Positions 1 through 8,995 of a DNA stretch of 64,000 nt are shown one piece after another. Under the pieces are notes generated by a model. The model did no database searches. It was not told where the DNA came from and saw nothing but the letters and a program-made list of their open reading frames with translations. The translations under genes were made by a program, and so were the position numbers. Source of the stretch: JBBITI01 sp963735055 (lineage in GTDB: Bacteria; Chloroflexota; Dehalococcoidia; Dehalococcoidales; UBA2162); NCBI GenBank assembly GCA_963735055.1, contig CAVTJN010000019.1, positions 434,001 to 498,000 of the forward strand. The letters run 5' to 3'. Position 1 is the stretch's first letter. Every line of letters begins with the position of its first letter.

Positions 1-1259
1 ACCGTCGGCTCCAGCAGGCCGGTCGGACGTACCAGTTGTTCTACTACCTGTTGGCTGACCTTACGCTCCCGGGGTCCCGGTGTCGCCGATACGTAGATGG
101 TCTGTCTCGTTCGCTCCTCAAACTCATCGAAGCTCAGAGGACGGTTATCGAGAGCCGACGGCAGACGAAAACCAAAATCGACCAGCGTTTGCTTACGGGA
201 CCGGTCGCCTCCGTACATTCCATGGATCTGCGGCAGCGACATGTGCGATTCATCGATGAAGAGGAGAAAGTCGTCCGGGAAGTAGTCGAGCAGTGTCCAG
301 GGCGGACTGCCGGGAGCGCGCTCGGCAAGGTGGCGCGAATAGTTTTCGACGCCAGCACAATAGCCGGCTTCCTTGAGCATCTCGATGTCATAGTTGGTGC
401 GCGATTCGAGTCGCGCCGCCTCGAGCAGCTTACCCTCATTCTTCAGCTCGTCCAGCCGCTCCGCCAGTTCCTTCTGAATCGCCTCGATGGCCCGCATCAG
501 TTTGTCGGCAGAGGTGACGAAGTGCTTCGCAGGGTAGATGGCCACTTCATCCCGCTGGGCCAGAATCTCGCCCGTGAGCGGGTCGACCTCCACGATACGC
601 TCGACTTCATCGCCAAAGAACTCGATGCGTAACGCCAGTTCATCGTAAGCGGGCTGTATCTCCAGCGTATCACCCCGCACTCGGAACTTACCCCGGCTAA
701 AGTCGATGTCATTCCGTTCGTATTGCATGTCGACGATGCGATGCAACAACTTGGAGCGACTGTAAGTCCCGCCTTTCTTGATGGTGAGGACAAAACTGTA
801 GTACTCCTCGGGCGAACCCAGACCATAGATGCAGGAGACCGAGGCAACGATAACAACGTCCCGCCGCTCGAACAGGGCACACGTTGCCGCGTGTCGGAGT
901 TTGTCAATCTCGTCATTGATTTCGGCGTCTTTTTCGATGTAAGTATCGGTCTGCGGGAGATAGGCTTCCGGCTGATAGTAGTCGTAGTAGCTAACAAAGT
1001 ACTCGACCGCGTTGTTCGGGAAGAACTCCTTAAACTCGCTGTACAGCTGAGCAGCCAGCGTCTTGTTGTGACTGATGATCAGCGCCGGGCGCCGGGTACG
1101 CGCGATAACGTTGGCCATCGTAAACGTTTTGCCGCTCCCGGTGACACCGAGCAGGGTCTGATACCTGTAGCCCTTGGCCAGCCCGTCGATCAGCCGATCC
1201 ACCGCCTGAGGCTGGTCTCCGGTCATCTGAAACTCGGAGGTCAATTCAAAGTCGGGCAT
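1..1259 (-). CDS. uvrB: UvrABC system protein B, C-terminus cut by the window edge
   Basis: UvrB is the damage-verifying, helicase-like subunit of the UvrABC nucleotide excision repair complex and acts on DNA in the cytoplasm. The frame opens at the ATG complementary to 1257-1259 (MPDFELTSEF), with an in-frame TGA just upstream, and stays open to the left edge, giving about 419 codons. Walker A GVTGSGKTF lies at residues 38-46, the damage-probing beta-hairpin region YYDYYQPEAY at about 93-102, and the Walker B-type FIDESH near residue 340. The last helicase motifs and the C-terminal UVR motif lie outside the window. The assignment is secure; only the 3' end is missing. Confidence 0.95.
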   Translation of the reverse strand, partial: MPDFELTSEFQMTGDQPQAVDRLIDGLAKGYRYQTLLGVTGSGKTFTMANVIARTRRPALIISHNKTLAAQLYSEFKEFFPNNAVEYFVSYYDYYQPEAYLPQTDTYIEKDAEINDEIDKLRHAATCALFERRDVVIVASVSCIYGLGSPEEYYSFVLTIKKGGTYSRSKLLHRIVDMQYERNDIDFSRGKFRVRGDTLEIQPAYDELALRIEFFGDEVERIVEVDPLTGEILAQRDEVAIYPAKHFVTSADKLMRAIEAIQKELAERLDELKNEGKLLEAARLESRTNYDIEMLKEAGYCAGVENYSRHLAERAPGSPPWTLLDYFPDDFLLFIDESHMSLPQIHGMYGGDRSRKQTLVDFGFRLPSALDNRPLSFDEFEERTRQTIYVSATPGPRERKVSQQVVEQLVRPTGLLEPT

Positions 1260-1433
1260 TCGTCAAGTCCATCGTCGTGCTCTCCTTCAGTATAGCTGCA
1301 CGAACGAGCCTGCATCAAAACGATGACGTCGCCGATCTTGGGAGCATAGCGCCGCCGATCCCCCCATTACCCCGGGCCTCACGGACAGCCACGGCCGCCG
1401 GTTTGAACCGGGAGAAGGCGCCGATATTCCGGA

Positions 1434-2075
1434 CTACCGCCAGGGGTTTTTCTCGGCTGCAGCGTTGGCGATGAGGCGGGCAGCGACATCGACCGTCAGG
1501 TATCTGGTGTTTATGACCAGATCATAGAGCAGCGGATCTTCAACCTCTTTATGAAAGAACTTCTCCACGAAGGCTCTGCGGCTGGCGTCATTCTCCTCGA
1601 TGTGCCGCAGCGCCTCCTGGCGTTCAATTCGCATGTCGGCCATCACCCTGCCAAGACGGTCTTCAATGGGCGCCACCACGAGTACGTGAAGCACCGAACG
1701 GTTGTTACGCAGGATATATTGGCTGCCCCGCCCCACGATCACCATGTTAAGCTCCAAGGCCAGGTCGCGAATGACCGCTTCGAGGGCACTGATGTACTCT
1801 GCGTCGTTCAGCGGACCGTCCACCGTCCGCGTGTAGGCACTCTCGATCTTGCCGGACCGCGAGAGAACCCGGCGAAGCGGATCAACGATCCTTTCAAACA
1901 GGCGGGCAGGAATCTTCTCCTTGGCCTCCACCTGCTCCTCGGGCCTCTTCAGCAACTCGGCGACTTCGGCGATCACCTGCCGGTCTACGTAGTCACCGCC
2001 GATCAGCGCGGCTACCTGGTGGCCGATCTCGTGGGCGCCGCTGCCGGTCGATCCCCTTATCGTTACTACGGGCAT
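1434..2075 (-). CDS. Cytidylate kinase-like family protein
   Basis: This protein of about 213 residues resembles the cytidylate kinase-like nucleotide kinases. It opens MPVVTIRGSTGSGAHEIG, a P-loop-like N-terminus in which the usual G-x4-GK[ST] is relaxed (GSTGSGAHE, no lysine). It continues with VIVGRGSQYIL and a charged helical segment containing DRLGRVMADMRIER, as in that family. The open frame reaches back to 2138, but the ATG at 2075 has an excellent ribosome site (AAAGGAGGTGAT), so the first 21 codons were dropped. The real substrate is unknown and the missing P-loop lysine makes kinase activity uncertain. It lies between uvrB and an MscS gene on the same strand. Confidence 0.75.
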   Translation of the reverse strand: MPVVTIRGSTGSGAHEIGHQVAALIGGDYVDRQVIAEVAELLKRPEEQVEAKEKIPARLFERIVDPLRRVLSRSGKIESAYTRTVDGPLNDAEYISALEAVIRDLALELNMVIVGRGSQYILRNNRSVLHVLVVAPIEDRLGRVMADMRIERQEALRHIEENDASRRAFVEKFFHKEVEDPLLYDLVINTRYLTVDVAARLIANAAAEKNPWR

Positions 2076-2169
2076 ATCACCTCCTTTCGCGTATCGGCCG
2101 CTTCCCGGCGCCGCCGGAGTTCGCGGGCTGGTCCCCAATCGAAGGGAGATTACTTGCTTGACCCCAATC

Positions 2170-3588
2170 CTATTCTACTCTATCGGTGCGATCCGTTCCC
2201 GCCGCCGGACGGGGAAATGGTGAGTTTCCGAAATAGACCTTGGTGTGTGGCCACGGTATCTCGATACCTTCCTGGTCAAAAGCCCGTTTGATCCGCTTTC
2301 GGACTTCGCCCGCCACCGTCCACTGCTGGGTAGGCTTCGTCTCGCCGAGTACCTTGAGATCGATCCCGGAATCACCGAGTTTCTCCACGCGAAGCACCTC
2401 AGGCGCCTTTATGATCAGCGGCGCCCACTCCGGCTCCTCAGACATCTGCTTGCATACCCGGTTGATCACGGCGATGGCCCTATCGAGATCAGTATCGTAG
2501 GAGACACTGATATCAAGATTCACGCGCGACCACCCCTTGGTCTTGTTGCTCGCGACCTTGATCTCACCGTTGGGAACCACGTGTACCGTCCCGTCCATGT
2601 CTCTCAATACCGTGCGCCGCAGGCTGATTTCCATCACCAACCCATTGATTCCGGCCACTTCGACCACATCACCGACCCGGTACTGGTTCTCCATCACCAC
2701 GAAGAAACCGGCGATGATGTCCTTGACCAGGGTCTGGGCACCAAAGCCAAGGGCAACACCAACCACGCTGGCTCCAGCCAGGATCGGCGCGATGTTTATG
2801 TTGAACTCGGATAGCACCACGAAACCAGAGGTCACGATGATGAAGACCTGGCCAGCCGTTATCAACACCCCTGACAGAGTGTCAATCCGCTTGCGCACCT
2901 CCTCCTCGGATTGACCGGCGGAACCCCGGTTCACCACCGTGGAAATCCCCCGCGTGCCGGCGACGCCCAGAACAAAAAGCGCCACCACCGAAAGGACGGT
3001 GACAAGGGCGACGCGGCTTCCGTGACTGGCCAGCCAGTTCCTGGTGACGTGCGTGTCGACGCCATAGAGTTCCAGGGAGAAGACCGCCAGTGTCACGATC
3101 AACACAACCGGAGTGGCCAATCTGAGAAGGCTGATGATCCAGTCGTCCAGCGCCGTATTGGTCTTCGGAGTGATCTCCAGTTTGAACCACCGGTAAGTCG
3201 CATCCAGAACCGACGCCAAAGTCCATCCGCCGAAGGCGATGTACGCCACGTGGAACCCGCGTCTGATCTCAAAATCGACCCCCTGAGTAAACGGCAGCGA
3301 CACGATGGCAAAATAGGCGCCCGACATGATTACGCCGACGATTATCGGCCGTTCAAGCGAATGGATGAGCATGTTGTCGAGTTCGCTCTTGGTCTTGATC
3401 GCGATGTGATGCAGTAAGCGTCTGACCACCCCATGAAAGAGGATCCCAACGCCGACCGACGCGAGCAGAATGGCCGCAGCTACAACTATGGCGATAACAC
3501 TCGGTTGCTCGAGGAAGATCATCGACATCACCACCATCCCGGAAATCTGACGCGAGGCCGTGTCCGGGCCCCCGACTCGAAGAGACAT
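2170..3588 (-). CDS. MscS-family mechanosensitive ion channel
   Basis: A 472-residue membrane protein of the small-conductance mechanosensitive channel family, which releases solutes during osmotic downshift. The N-terminal 300 residues hold about five hydrophobic segments. They are followed by the pore-lining helix and MscS beta domain: GASVVGVALGFGAQTLVKD, then GFFVVMENQYRVGDVVEV and the stretch through VVPNGEIKVASNKT. The C-terminal alpha/beta domain ends IEIPWPHTKVYF, a usual family ending. No start has a strong ribosome site: the ATG at 3588 gives the longest product, and Met18 or Met22 are equally plausible. It is longer than E. coli MscS (286 residues) because of extra N-terminal helices. 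Confidence 0.9.
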   Translation of the reverse strand: MSLRVGGPDTASRQISGMVVMSMIFLEQPSVIAIVVAAAILLASVGVGILFHGVVRRLLHHIAIKTKSELDNMLIHSLERPIIVGVIMSGAYFAIVSLPFTQGVDFEIRRGFHVAYIAFGGWTLASVLDATYRWFKLEITPKTNTALDDWIISLLRLATPVVLIVTLAVFSLELYGVDTHVTRNWLASHGSRVALVTVLSVVALFVLGVAGTRGISTVVNRGSAGQSEEEVRKRIDTLSGVLITAGQVFIIVTSGFVVLSEFNINIAPILAGASVVGVALGFGAQTLVKDIIAGFFVVMENQYRVGDVVEVAGINGLVMEISLRRTVLRDMDGTVHVVPNGEIKVASNKTKGWSRVNLDISVSYDTDLDRAIAVINRVCKQMSEEPEWAPLIIKAPEVLRVEKLGDSGIDLKVLGETKPTQQWTVAGEVRKRIKRAFDQEGIEIPWPHTKVYFGNSPFPRPAAGTDRTDRVE

Positions 3589-3800
3589 TATGGCAGGTCT
3601 GACTTCTGGCAGTCAAAACAATCCAGCGTGACGATCGCCCACTCCTGACCGTGGTGGTCCGATTTCTGCTGGGCCGATTCGCCCTCGTCCTCGCACTTCT
3701 TCCCGGACAGTTTGACGCGATTCGGGATTCCTTCCGCTACCTTCGTTCTGACGATCTTAACTCCTGCGGATTCAGGTCTGGCCGGACGCTCACGGGGCAA

Positions 3801-3814
3801 TGCTATGATATAAT
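3801..3814 (+). promoter_or_regulatory. Extended -10 promoter of prs-secA
   Basis: TGCTATGATATAAT contains the extended -10 arrangement TG-n-TATGAT, with TATAAT overlapping 5 bases further on. No good -35 is seen 17 bases upstream, as is common for extended -10 promoters. The start site would lie about 33 bases before the prs ATG. The same 12-mer TGCTATGATATA recurs before iscS at 18769. Confidence 0.55.
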
Positions 3815-3853
3815 GAGTCTGCCGAAACCAAGAACCGGGAGGAACCGCGCTTA

Positions 3854-4804
3854 ATGGACGAATTGACAGTCTTCACCGGCAACGCCCATCCGTCTCTGGC
3901 CCAAAAGGTAGTTGACTACCTGGGCATTCCGCTGGGAAAAGCCGAGGTTTTCCAGTTCGCGAACGAGAACATATTTGTGCGCATCCTCGAGAACGTCCGC
4001 TCCCGCGATACATTTGTGGTTCAGCCGTTGGCCTCCCCGGTGAACCAGAACCTGGTCGAGTTGCTTATCATGCTGGATGCCCTCAAGCGGGCTTCGGCCG
4101 AACGTATTACTGCCGTCATTCCTTACTATGCCTACGGACGGTCCGATCGAAAAGACCAGCCGCGGGTCCCGATCACCGCCCGCCTGCTCGCCGACCTGTT
4201 AACGGTGGCCGGCGCCAGTCGCGTGCTGACGGTCGACCTGCATTCTGCTCAGATCCAGGGTTTTTTCAACATTCCGGTCGACGAATTAACGGGGCTGTAC
4301 CTGCTGGTCGACTACTTCAAGAAAAAGAAATTCGAGAGTGACCTGGTGGTCGTTGCCGCGGACATCGGCATCTCAAAACGGGCCCGTGACGTTGCCGTCC
4401 GGCTCAATGCCCCTCTAGCCATCATGGAGAAGCACCGATCGGGTAACGACGATCGTTCTCAGATTCTGATGGTGATTGGCGACGTGGCCGGCAAGGTGGC
4501 GCTGGTGGTCGACGATGAAATCAGTACCGGCGGCACGCTGGTCAACAACGTGAACACCCTGATCGAAAGAGGGGCGCGCGAAGTCTACTTCTGCGCAACC
4601 CATCCCATATTCTCAGGACCTGCCCTGGAGCGGATTGCCTCCTCACGCGTCAAAGAGGTCGTGGTCACCGACAGCTTGCCCCTGACCACCGGCAAGAGGA
4701 TCGACAAGGTGACGGTATTACCTCTGGCGCCGCTCCTGGGAGAGGCAATACATCGAATTCATACCGGCCAGTCGGTCGGCGAGATGTTCAACGGGACTAA
4801 GTAG
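3854..4804 (+). CDS. prs: Ribose-phosphate pyrophosphokinase
   Basis: Prs makes PRPP from ribose 5-phosphate and ATP for nucleotide, His, Trp and NAD synthesis in the cytoplasm. The 316-residue length is typical. Visible motifs are the family signature VLTVDLHSAQIQGFFN (about 124-139), the flexible catalytic loop EKHRSGNDDR and the PRPP-binding loop VVDDEISTGGT. The loop reads DEIST where many bacterial enzymes have DMIDT. The ATG is preceded by GGGAGGAA at a good distance. The stop abuts a TTG start for the DUF2007 gene, followed by secA, so the three are probably one transcript. Confidence 0.95.
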   Translation: MDELTVFTGNAHPSLAQKVVDYLGIPLGKAEVFQFANENIFVRILENVRSRDTFVVQPLASPVNQNLVELLIMLDALKRASAERITAVIPYYAYGRSDRKDQPRVPITARLLADLLTVAGASRVLTVDLHSAQIQGFFNIPVDELTGLYLLVDYFKKKKFESDLVVVAADIGISKRARDVAVRLNAPLAIMEKHRSGNDDRSQILMVIGDVAGKVALVVDDEISTGGTLVNNVNTLIERGAREVYFCATHPIFSGPALERIASSRVKEVVVTDSLPLTTGKRIDKVTVLPLAPLLGEAIHRIHTGQSVGEMFNGTK

Positions 4805-5005
4805 TTGATCGAAGTCTACCGGGCCGCGGGTGATGCCGAAGCCCACGTCATCAAGGGACTGCTGGAAAGCAACGGCATCCTCTGCTTCCTCAAATACCAC
4901 ACGGTACCCTCCGTGTTTGACAGTATTGGAGAAGTGAGAGTGATGGTCAACGACAACGCGGCCGACGGCGCAAAGAAGCTGATCACAAGGAAGAACGATG
5001 CTTAA
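4805..5005 (+). CDS. DUF2007-like small protein
   Basis: A 66-residue protein starting MIEVYRAAGDAEAHVIKGLL and continuing ESNGILCFLKYHTVPSVFDS, the pattern of the DUF2007 (putative signal-transducing) family, a ferredoxin-like fold of unknown role. It must start at TTG directly after the prs stop codon, as no ATG fits. Its last 8 bases overlap the start of secA (ATG at 4998), so it is translationally coupled on both sides. No catalytic residues are evident. Confidence 0.75.
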   Translation: MIEVYRAAGDAEAHVIKGLLESNGILCFLKYHTVPSVFDSIGEVRVMVNDNAADGAKKLITRKNDA

Positions 5006-7916
5006 ATGGCTGGGGAGTCTGACTGACTCCAACGAAAAACAGGTCCACCGGCTGCGGCCCATGGTCGACGAGATAAATGAGTACGAAGGCGAACTGGACA
5101 AGCTATCAGCTGATGAGCTCAAGGCAAAGACCCGGGAATTCAAGGACTACATAGCCGAGGCTGCTTCAGCCGTCAGAGAAGAGCTTGAGCGCACGCGGCA
5201 GGAGATCGACGAGATCAGAGCCAGGCTAACTACCACCGACGAGATCGAGCGCGAGGAGACGGGCAATCTGATCAAGCGGGCTGAGGAGAAGCTGAACCGG
5301 CTGGAGCAAGAACAGCGAGACACCGAGCAAGCGGCCCTCGAAGAGATACTGCTGGAGGCTTTTGCCGTGGTGCGTGAGGCCGCCAAGCGCACCATCGGGC
5401 AGCGCCACTTCGACGTTCAGCTAATGGGAGGCATGGTCCTGCATCATGGCAGGATCGCCGAGATGAAGACCGGGGAAGGTAAGACGCTGGCGGCTACCCT
5501 GCCCCTGTACCTCAACTCGCTAGCCGGGCGAGGGTGCCACCTGGTCACCGTGAACGATTATCTCTCCAAGCGGGATGCCCACTGGATGGGACCGGTATAC
5601 GATGCCCTTGGAGTAACGGTCGGAGCGATCCACAGCCAGACCGCCGACAACCAATCTCCGTCATTCGTCTACGATTCGGCGTTCGAATCGGCGGACAAGG
5701 CGTTTCTGCGTCTTCGTCCGGTCAGTCGAAAGGATGCCTACCGGGCCGATATTACGTATGGGACCAACAACGAATTCGGTTTTGACTACTTGCGAGACAA
5801 CATGGTCATGGACCTCGAACAGTGCGTCCAGCGGCCGCTCAGCTACGCCATCGTCGACGAGGTGGATAATCTGCTGATCGACGAGGCACGGACGCCACTC
5901 ATTATTTCGGGACCGGCCCCCAACGATGACAGCGAGCTATATTCACAGGTCGATTCGGTTGTCGGCCGGATGAAAGCCAAGGTAGTTCCTCACGAACCCG
6001 TTTCGACCGAAGAGAAAGACGAAGAAGAACAACTGGAAGAAGAATACGATTACATTGCCTATGAGAAGACCCATAACGTTAAGGACACTCGCAGGGGCCA
6101 GGACACACTGGCGCGGGCATTCCGGCTAAGCGCAGATGACTTGTTCGGGGGATGGGGCAACGGAGTCACCCAGGAAGAAGCGAAGAAACGCAATGATATC
6201 GTTTCGATTTTCCATAAGTCGCTGCTTGCCCATGCGTGGTACCGGCGAGATCGCGAGTACATCGTCAAAGACAACGAGGTGATCATAGTCGACGAGTTCA
6301 CGGGACGGCTGATGTTTGGCAGGCGCTATTCAGAGGGCCTGCATCAGGCAATCGAAGCCAAGGAGCACGTCAAGGTCCAACGGGAGAACCTCACGTACGC
6401 AACCATCACGTTCCAGAACTACTTCCGCATGTACCGGAAACTGGCGGGCATGACCGGCACGGCGCAGACTGAGGCGGAGGAGTTCCACAAGATCTACAAG
6501 CTCGAAGTACTTGCGATACCCTCCAATCGCCCCATGATTCGGCGGGACTTCCCCGACCGAATCTACAAGGACGAGAAGAGCAAATTCAACGCCGTAGTAA
6601 AGGAAGTCGTCGAACTCAACGATGAGAAGCGACCCGTGCTGATAGGCACCGTCTCGATCGAGCGGTCGGAGATGCTCAGCGACCTGCTCAAGCGCAAAGG
6701 CATTTCGGCAAAAATACTAAACGCAAAACCTGAGAACGCCCAGCGGGAGGCTGCCATAGTGGCTGAGGCTGGCCGTCTGAAGGCAGTAACAGTGGCCACG
6801 AACATGGCTGGCCGCGGCGTCGACGTTATTCTGGGCGGAAACCCCGAGGCGGCGGGGCGCGCTCAAACTGACTGGCAAAAAGAGCACGACGAGGTTGTCG
6901 CGCTGGGAGGCCTGCACATAATCGGCACTGAGCGGCATGAAGCCAGACGCATCGACAATCAACTGCGCGGGCGCGCCGGCCGTCAGGGCGACCCGGGCAG
7001 CTCCCGGTTCTACGTTTCCCTCGACGACGACGTCATGAAACGATTCGGCGGCGACCGCATTCGCGGCCTGATGCAAATGGCCGGAATGGATGAAGACACG
7101 CCGATCGAGAACCGGCTCGTCAACCGGGCAATGGAGAGCGCCCAGGTTAGAGTGGAGGGTTTCCATTTTGACATACGCAAACACCTCGTCGAGTTCGATG
7201 ATGTCATCAGCAAACACCGCGATCTCATATACGCCGAACGTCGGAAGATACTGAGCGGGGCAAACCTGAAAGCCAATATCCTGTCCATGGTGCACGACGA
7301 AATCCACAATGCCATCGCCTCTCACGGCGGCAATCAGCCCACAGACGGGTGGGACCTCAGGGGAGCGCTCGCCGAAGCCAACTTAATGTTTCCGTTGTCG
7401 GCCGAGTTTGGGGACGCCAGTCTGGCATCGGCCAAGGCCGAGGACATTGAGCAACTACTGGTCGATCGGGCCGAAGCCGTCTACGAGCAGAGGGAACGGG
7501 AGTCCGGTCCGGCTAACATGAGAATCGTCGAGAAACTCGTCATGCTGCAGGCGGTCGATTCGCTCTGGATCGAGCACCTCACATTGATGGATGAGAAACG
7601 GAAGGAAGCCGGCTGGGCAACCCTGCAGCAGGTGAAGGCTGTCGATGCCTACAAGAACCTCGGCGGTGGACAATGGGAGCTACTGATGAGCAACATTCGC
7701 CATCAGGTCGCCAACACCATATATCACATCGCCGTGGTCCAGGAGCCAAACCGTCAGCCCCCCAAACGGCCCGCCCCGTCACCGATGGCCAAGGTAATTC
7801 CGCCGGTGTCGAGCAACCGGACCGTCGCTCAGCCCGCAGGGTCGCGTAAAATCGGCCGCAACGATCCTTGCCCGTGCGGCAGCGGCAAGAAGTACAAGCA
7901 CTGCCATGGGCAATAG
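4998..7916 (+). CDS. secA: Preprotein translocase ATPase SecA
   Basis: SecA drives unfolded preproteins through SecYEG by ATP hydrolysis at the inner face of the membrane. The 972-residue protein has Walker A MKTGEGKT (156-163), the GTNNEFGFDYLRDN helicase motif, Walker B with IVDEVDNLLIDEA, TGTA, the GRAGRQGD arginine-finger motif and a C-terminal zinc-binding SEC-C tail with CPCGSGKKYKHCHG. It is longer than E. coli SecA (901). One reason is an insertion of about 50 charged, heptad-like residues at about 55-112, rich in Glu/Arg, just before EAFAVVREA. A second, acidic variable loop sits near 340-350. The start overlaps the preceding DUF2007 gene. Confidence 0.97.
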   Translation: MLKWLGSLTDSNEKQVHRLRPMVDEINEYEGELDKLSADELKAKTREFKDYIAEAASAVREELERTRQEIDEIRARLTTTDEIEREETGNLIKRAEEKLNRLEQEQRDTEQAALEEILLEAFAVVREAAKRTIGQRHFDVQLMGGMVLHHGRIAEMKTGEGKTLAATLPLYLNSLAGRGCHLVTVNDYLSKRDAHWMGPVYDALGVTVGAIHSQTADNQSPSFVYDSAFESADKAFLRLRPVSRKDAYRADITYGTNNEFGFDYLRDNMVMDLEQCVQRPLSYAIVDEVDNLLIDEARTPLIISGPAPNDDSELYSQVDSVVGRMKAKVVPHEPVSTEEKDEEEQLEEEYDYIAYEKTHNVKDTRRGQDTLARAFRLSADDLFGGWGNGVTQEEAKKRNDIVSIFHKSLLAHAWYRRDREYIVKDNEVIIVDEFTGRLMFGRRYSEGLHQAIEAKEHVKVQRENLTYATITFQNYFRMYRKLAGMTGTAQTEAEEFHKIYKLEVLAIPSNRPMIRRDFPDRIYKDEKSKFNAVVKEVVELNDEKRPVLIGTVSIERSEMLSDLLKRKGISAKILNAKPENAQREAAIVAEAGRLKAVTVATNMAGRGVDVILGGNPEAAGRAQTDWQKEHDEVVALGGLHIIGTERHEARRIDNQLRGRAGRQGDPGSSRFYVSLDDDVMKRFGGDRIRGLMQMAGMDEDTPIENRLVNRAMESAQVRVEGFHFDIRKHLVEFDDVISKHRDLIYAERRKILSGANLKANILSMVHDEIHNAIASHGGNQPTDGWDLRGALAEANLMFPLSAEFGDASLASAKAEDIEQLLVDRAEAVYEQRERESGPANMRIVEKLVMLQAVDSLWIEHLTLMDEKRKEAGWATLQQVKAVDAYKNLGGGQWELLMSNIRHQVANTIYHIAVVQEPNRQPPKRPAPSPMAKVIPPVSSNRTVAQPAGSRKIGRNDPCPCGSGKKYKHCHGQ

Positions 7917-7928
7917 GCAATCGGTCAC

Positions 7929-7947
7929 GGCGGGGTTCGATCCCGCC
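7929..7947 (+). terminator. Possible secA terminator; tRNA T-arm look-alike
   Basis: A 6-bp GC stem GGCGGG/CCCGCC encloses the loop GTTCGAT, 13 bases after the secA stop, followed by a weak T-rich run (GTCTTTCC). Loop and stem resemble a tRNA T-arm, but no acceptor, D-arm or anticodon arm is present nearby, so a weak terminator is the more cautious reading. Confidence 0.3.
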
Positions 7948-8068
7948 CCGGTGTCTTTCCCCTTGCCATTTTCCACGGAATGGGGCGACCTTAAACAGAA
8001 TAGTTCAATACGTCGGTCTCTATGGGACACAACAGTAGACTACTACTATTGCTAGCGGAGGACATCAC

Positions 8069-8380
8069 ATGGCCACCGGAACTGAAGACAGTCTAATCAG
8101 CGTCAAGGAGGCTGCCGCGGAGTGTGGCCGCAATCCTGAGACGGTCCGGCGCTGGATCTGGAACGGCAGACTCCCCGCGGAGAAGCTGGGCAACCAACTC
8201 TTCATCAGGAGACGCGACCTGACCAGTTTCTGTCGGGAGACCGCCACCCGGCCGGTTGAGCCGGCGGCCGGTTCTGATTTCCTCCAGCGAGCCGTGGCTC
8301 TCCAGGAAAAGATGAAGGCCAGGGGGGCTGAGCCTATTGACACGGCTGATGCGGTTCGTCGAATGCGTGAGGGAAGGTGA
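8069..8380 (+). CDS. Excisionase/MerR-type HTH protein, possible antitoxin
   Basis: A 103-residue protein whose first 55 residues form a winged helix of the excisionase/MerR-like (HTH_17) type: ISVKEAAAECGRNPETVRRW, then IWNGRLPAEKLGNQLFIRRRDL. The C-terminal half is helical and charged, suited to binding a partner. The ATG has a GGAGGACATCAC ribosome site. It ends 6 bases before a PIN-domain gene, so the two probably form a VapBC-like antitoxin-toxin pair; this role is inferred from arrangement only. Confidence 0.7.
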   Translation: MATGTEDSLISVKEAAAECGRNPETVRRWIWNGRLPAEKLGNQLFIRRRDLTSFCRETATRPVEPAAGSDFLQRAVALQEKMKARGAEPIDTADAVRRMREGR

Positions 8381-8386
8381 AGCAAG

Positions 8387-8899
8387 TTGAACAGGGTATG
8401 TATTGACGCCAGTTTCGCCCTTGCGTGGCTGTCATACGGTGAGTACACCGAGTCTGCCAACGTTTTGCGACAGGGATGGCTTGCCGACGGGGTGGCGCTC
8501 CTCGGACCGCCGGTCTTCCATGGGGACGTCTTCTCCGTTTTACGACAACAGGTCCTGTTGAAGAAGATGCTTTCTGAAGAGGCGGAGGAAGCTTTCTCAA
8601 TCTGCCTTGACATCCCGATAAGGATAGTTGATAGCGCTGACCTGAACCGGACATCGTGGCGACTGGCCGGCGAAATGGGATTGACCAACTGTTACGATAC
8701 GCAATACCTGGCCGTCGCCGAACTGGAGGATTGCCAGCTGTGGACCGCTGACCGGAGATGGGTGAGCGAGTCCCCGGGAAAGGTAAGCCGGGTCAAGTGG
8801 CTCGGAGACCTCGGAAGGAAAGCGGCGGCCCCGCCGGAACCCCCGCGACGCTACACCACTCCGGCCCTCGATGACCCCGGCTTGTGGCGGAAATTCTGA
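8387..8899 (+). CDS. PIN-domain protein, probable VapC-like ribonuclease toxin
   Basis: This 170-residue protein has the PIN-domain pattern of acidic residues: Asp7 in CIDASF, an acidic residue in FHGDVFSVLR, Asp104 in NCYDTQYLAVAE, and Asp121 in LWTADRRWV. PIN toxins cleave RNA with bound Mg2+ or Mn2+. The C-terminal 40 residues (proline- and arginine-rich, ending DDPGLWRKF) are an extension beyond the usual 130-140-residue VapC. The start is a TTG, since no ATG precedes the first catalytic Asp, with GGAAGGTGA as the ribosome site overlapping the stop of the HTH gene. Confidence 0.75.
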   Translation: MNRVCIDASFALAWLSYGEYTESANVLRQGWLADGVALLGPPVFHGDVFSVLRQQVLLKKMLSEEAEEAFSICLDIPIRIVDSADLNRTSWRLAGEMGLTNCYDTQYLAVAELEDCQLWTADRRWVSESPGKVSRVKWLGDLGRKAAAPPEPPRRYTTPALDDPGLWRKF

Positions 8900-8995
8900 C
8901 CGATCGCCAAGTCCGCCGGACAGGTCCGGCGACTGCCCGTCTGGTCGGTAAGACGCCCGGTGCCGGAGCGACACGGGTAGAGAAGAGGCAACGGT

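Noticed and set aside
7929..7947. T-arm-like sequence GGCGGG-GTTCGAT-CCCGCC after secA, suggesting a tRNA or an attachment-site remnant
   Set aside because: No acceptor stem, D-arm or anticodon arm can be formed upstream or on the other strand, and no CCA end follows. The next genes show no integrase.
8069..8899. HTH/PIN pair as part of a prophage or genomic island
   Set aside because: No integrase, recombinase, direct repeats or composition change were seen around it; it is best read as a stand-alone toxin-antitoxin-like pair.
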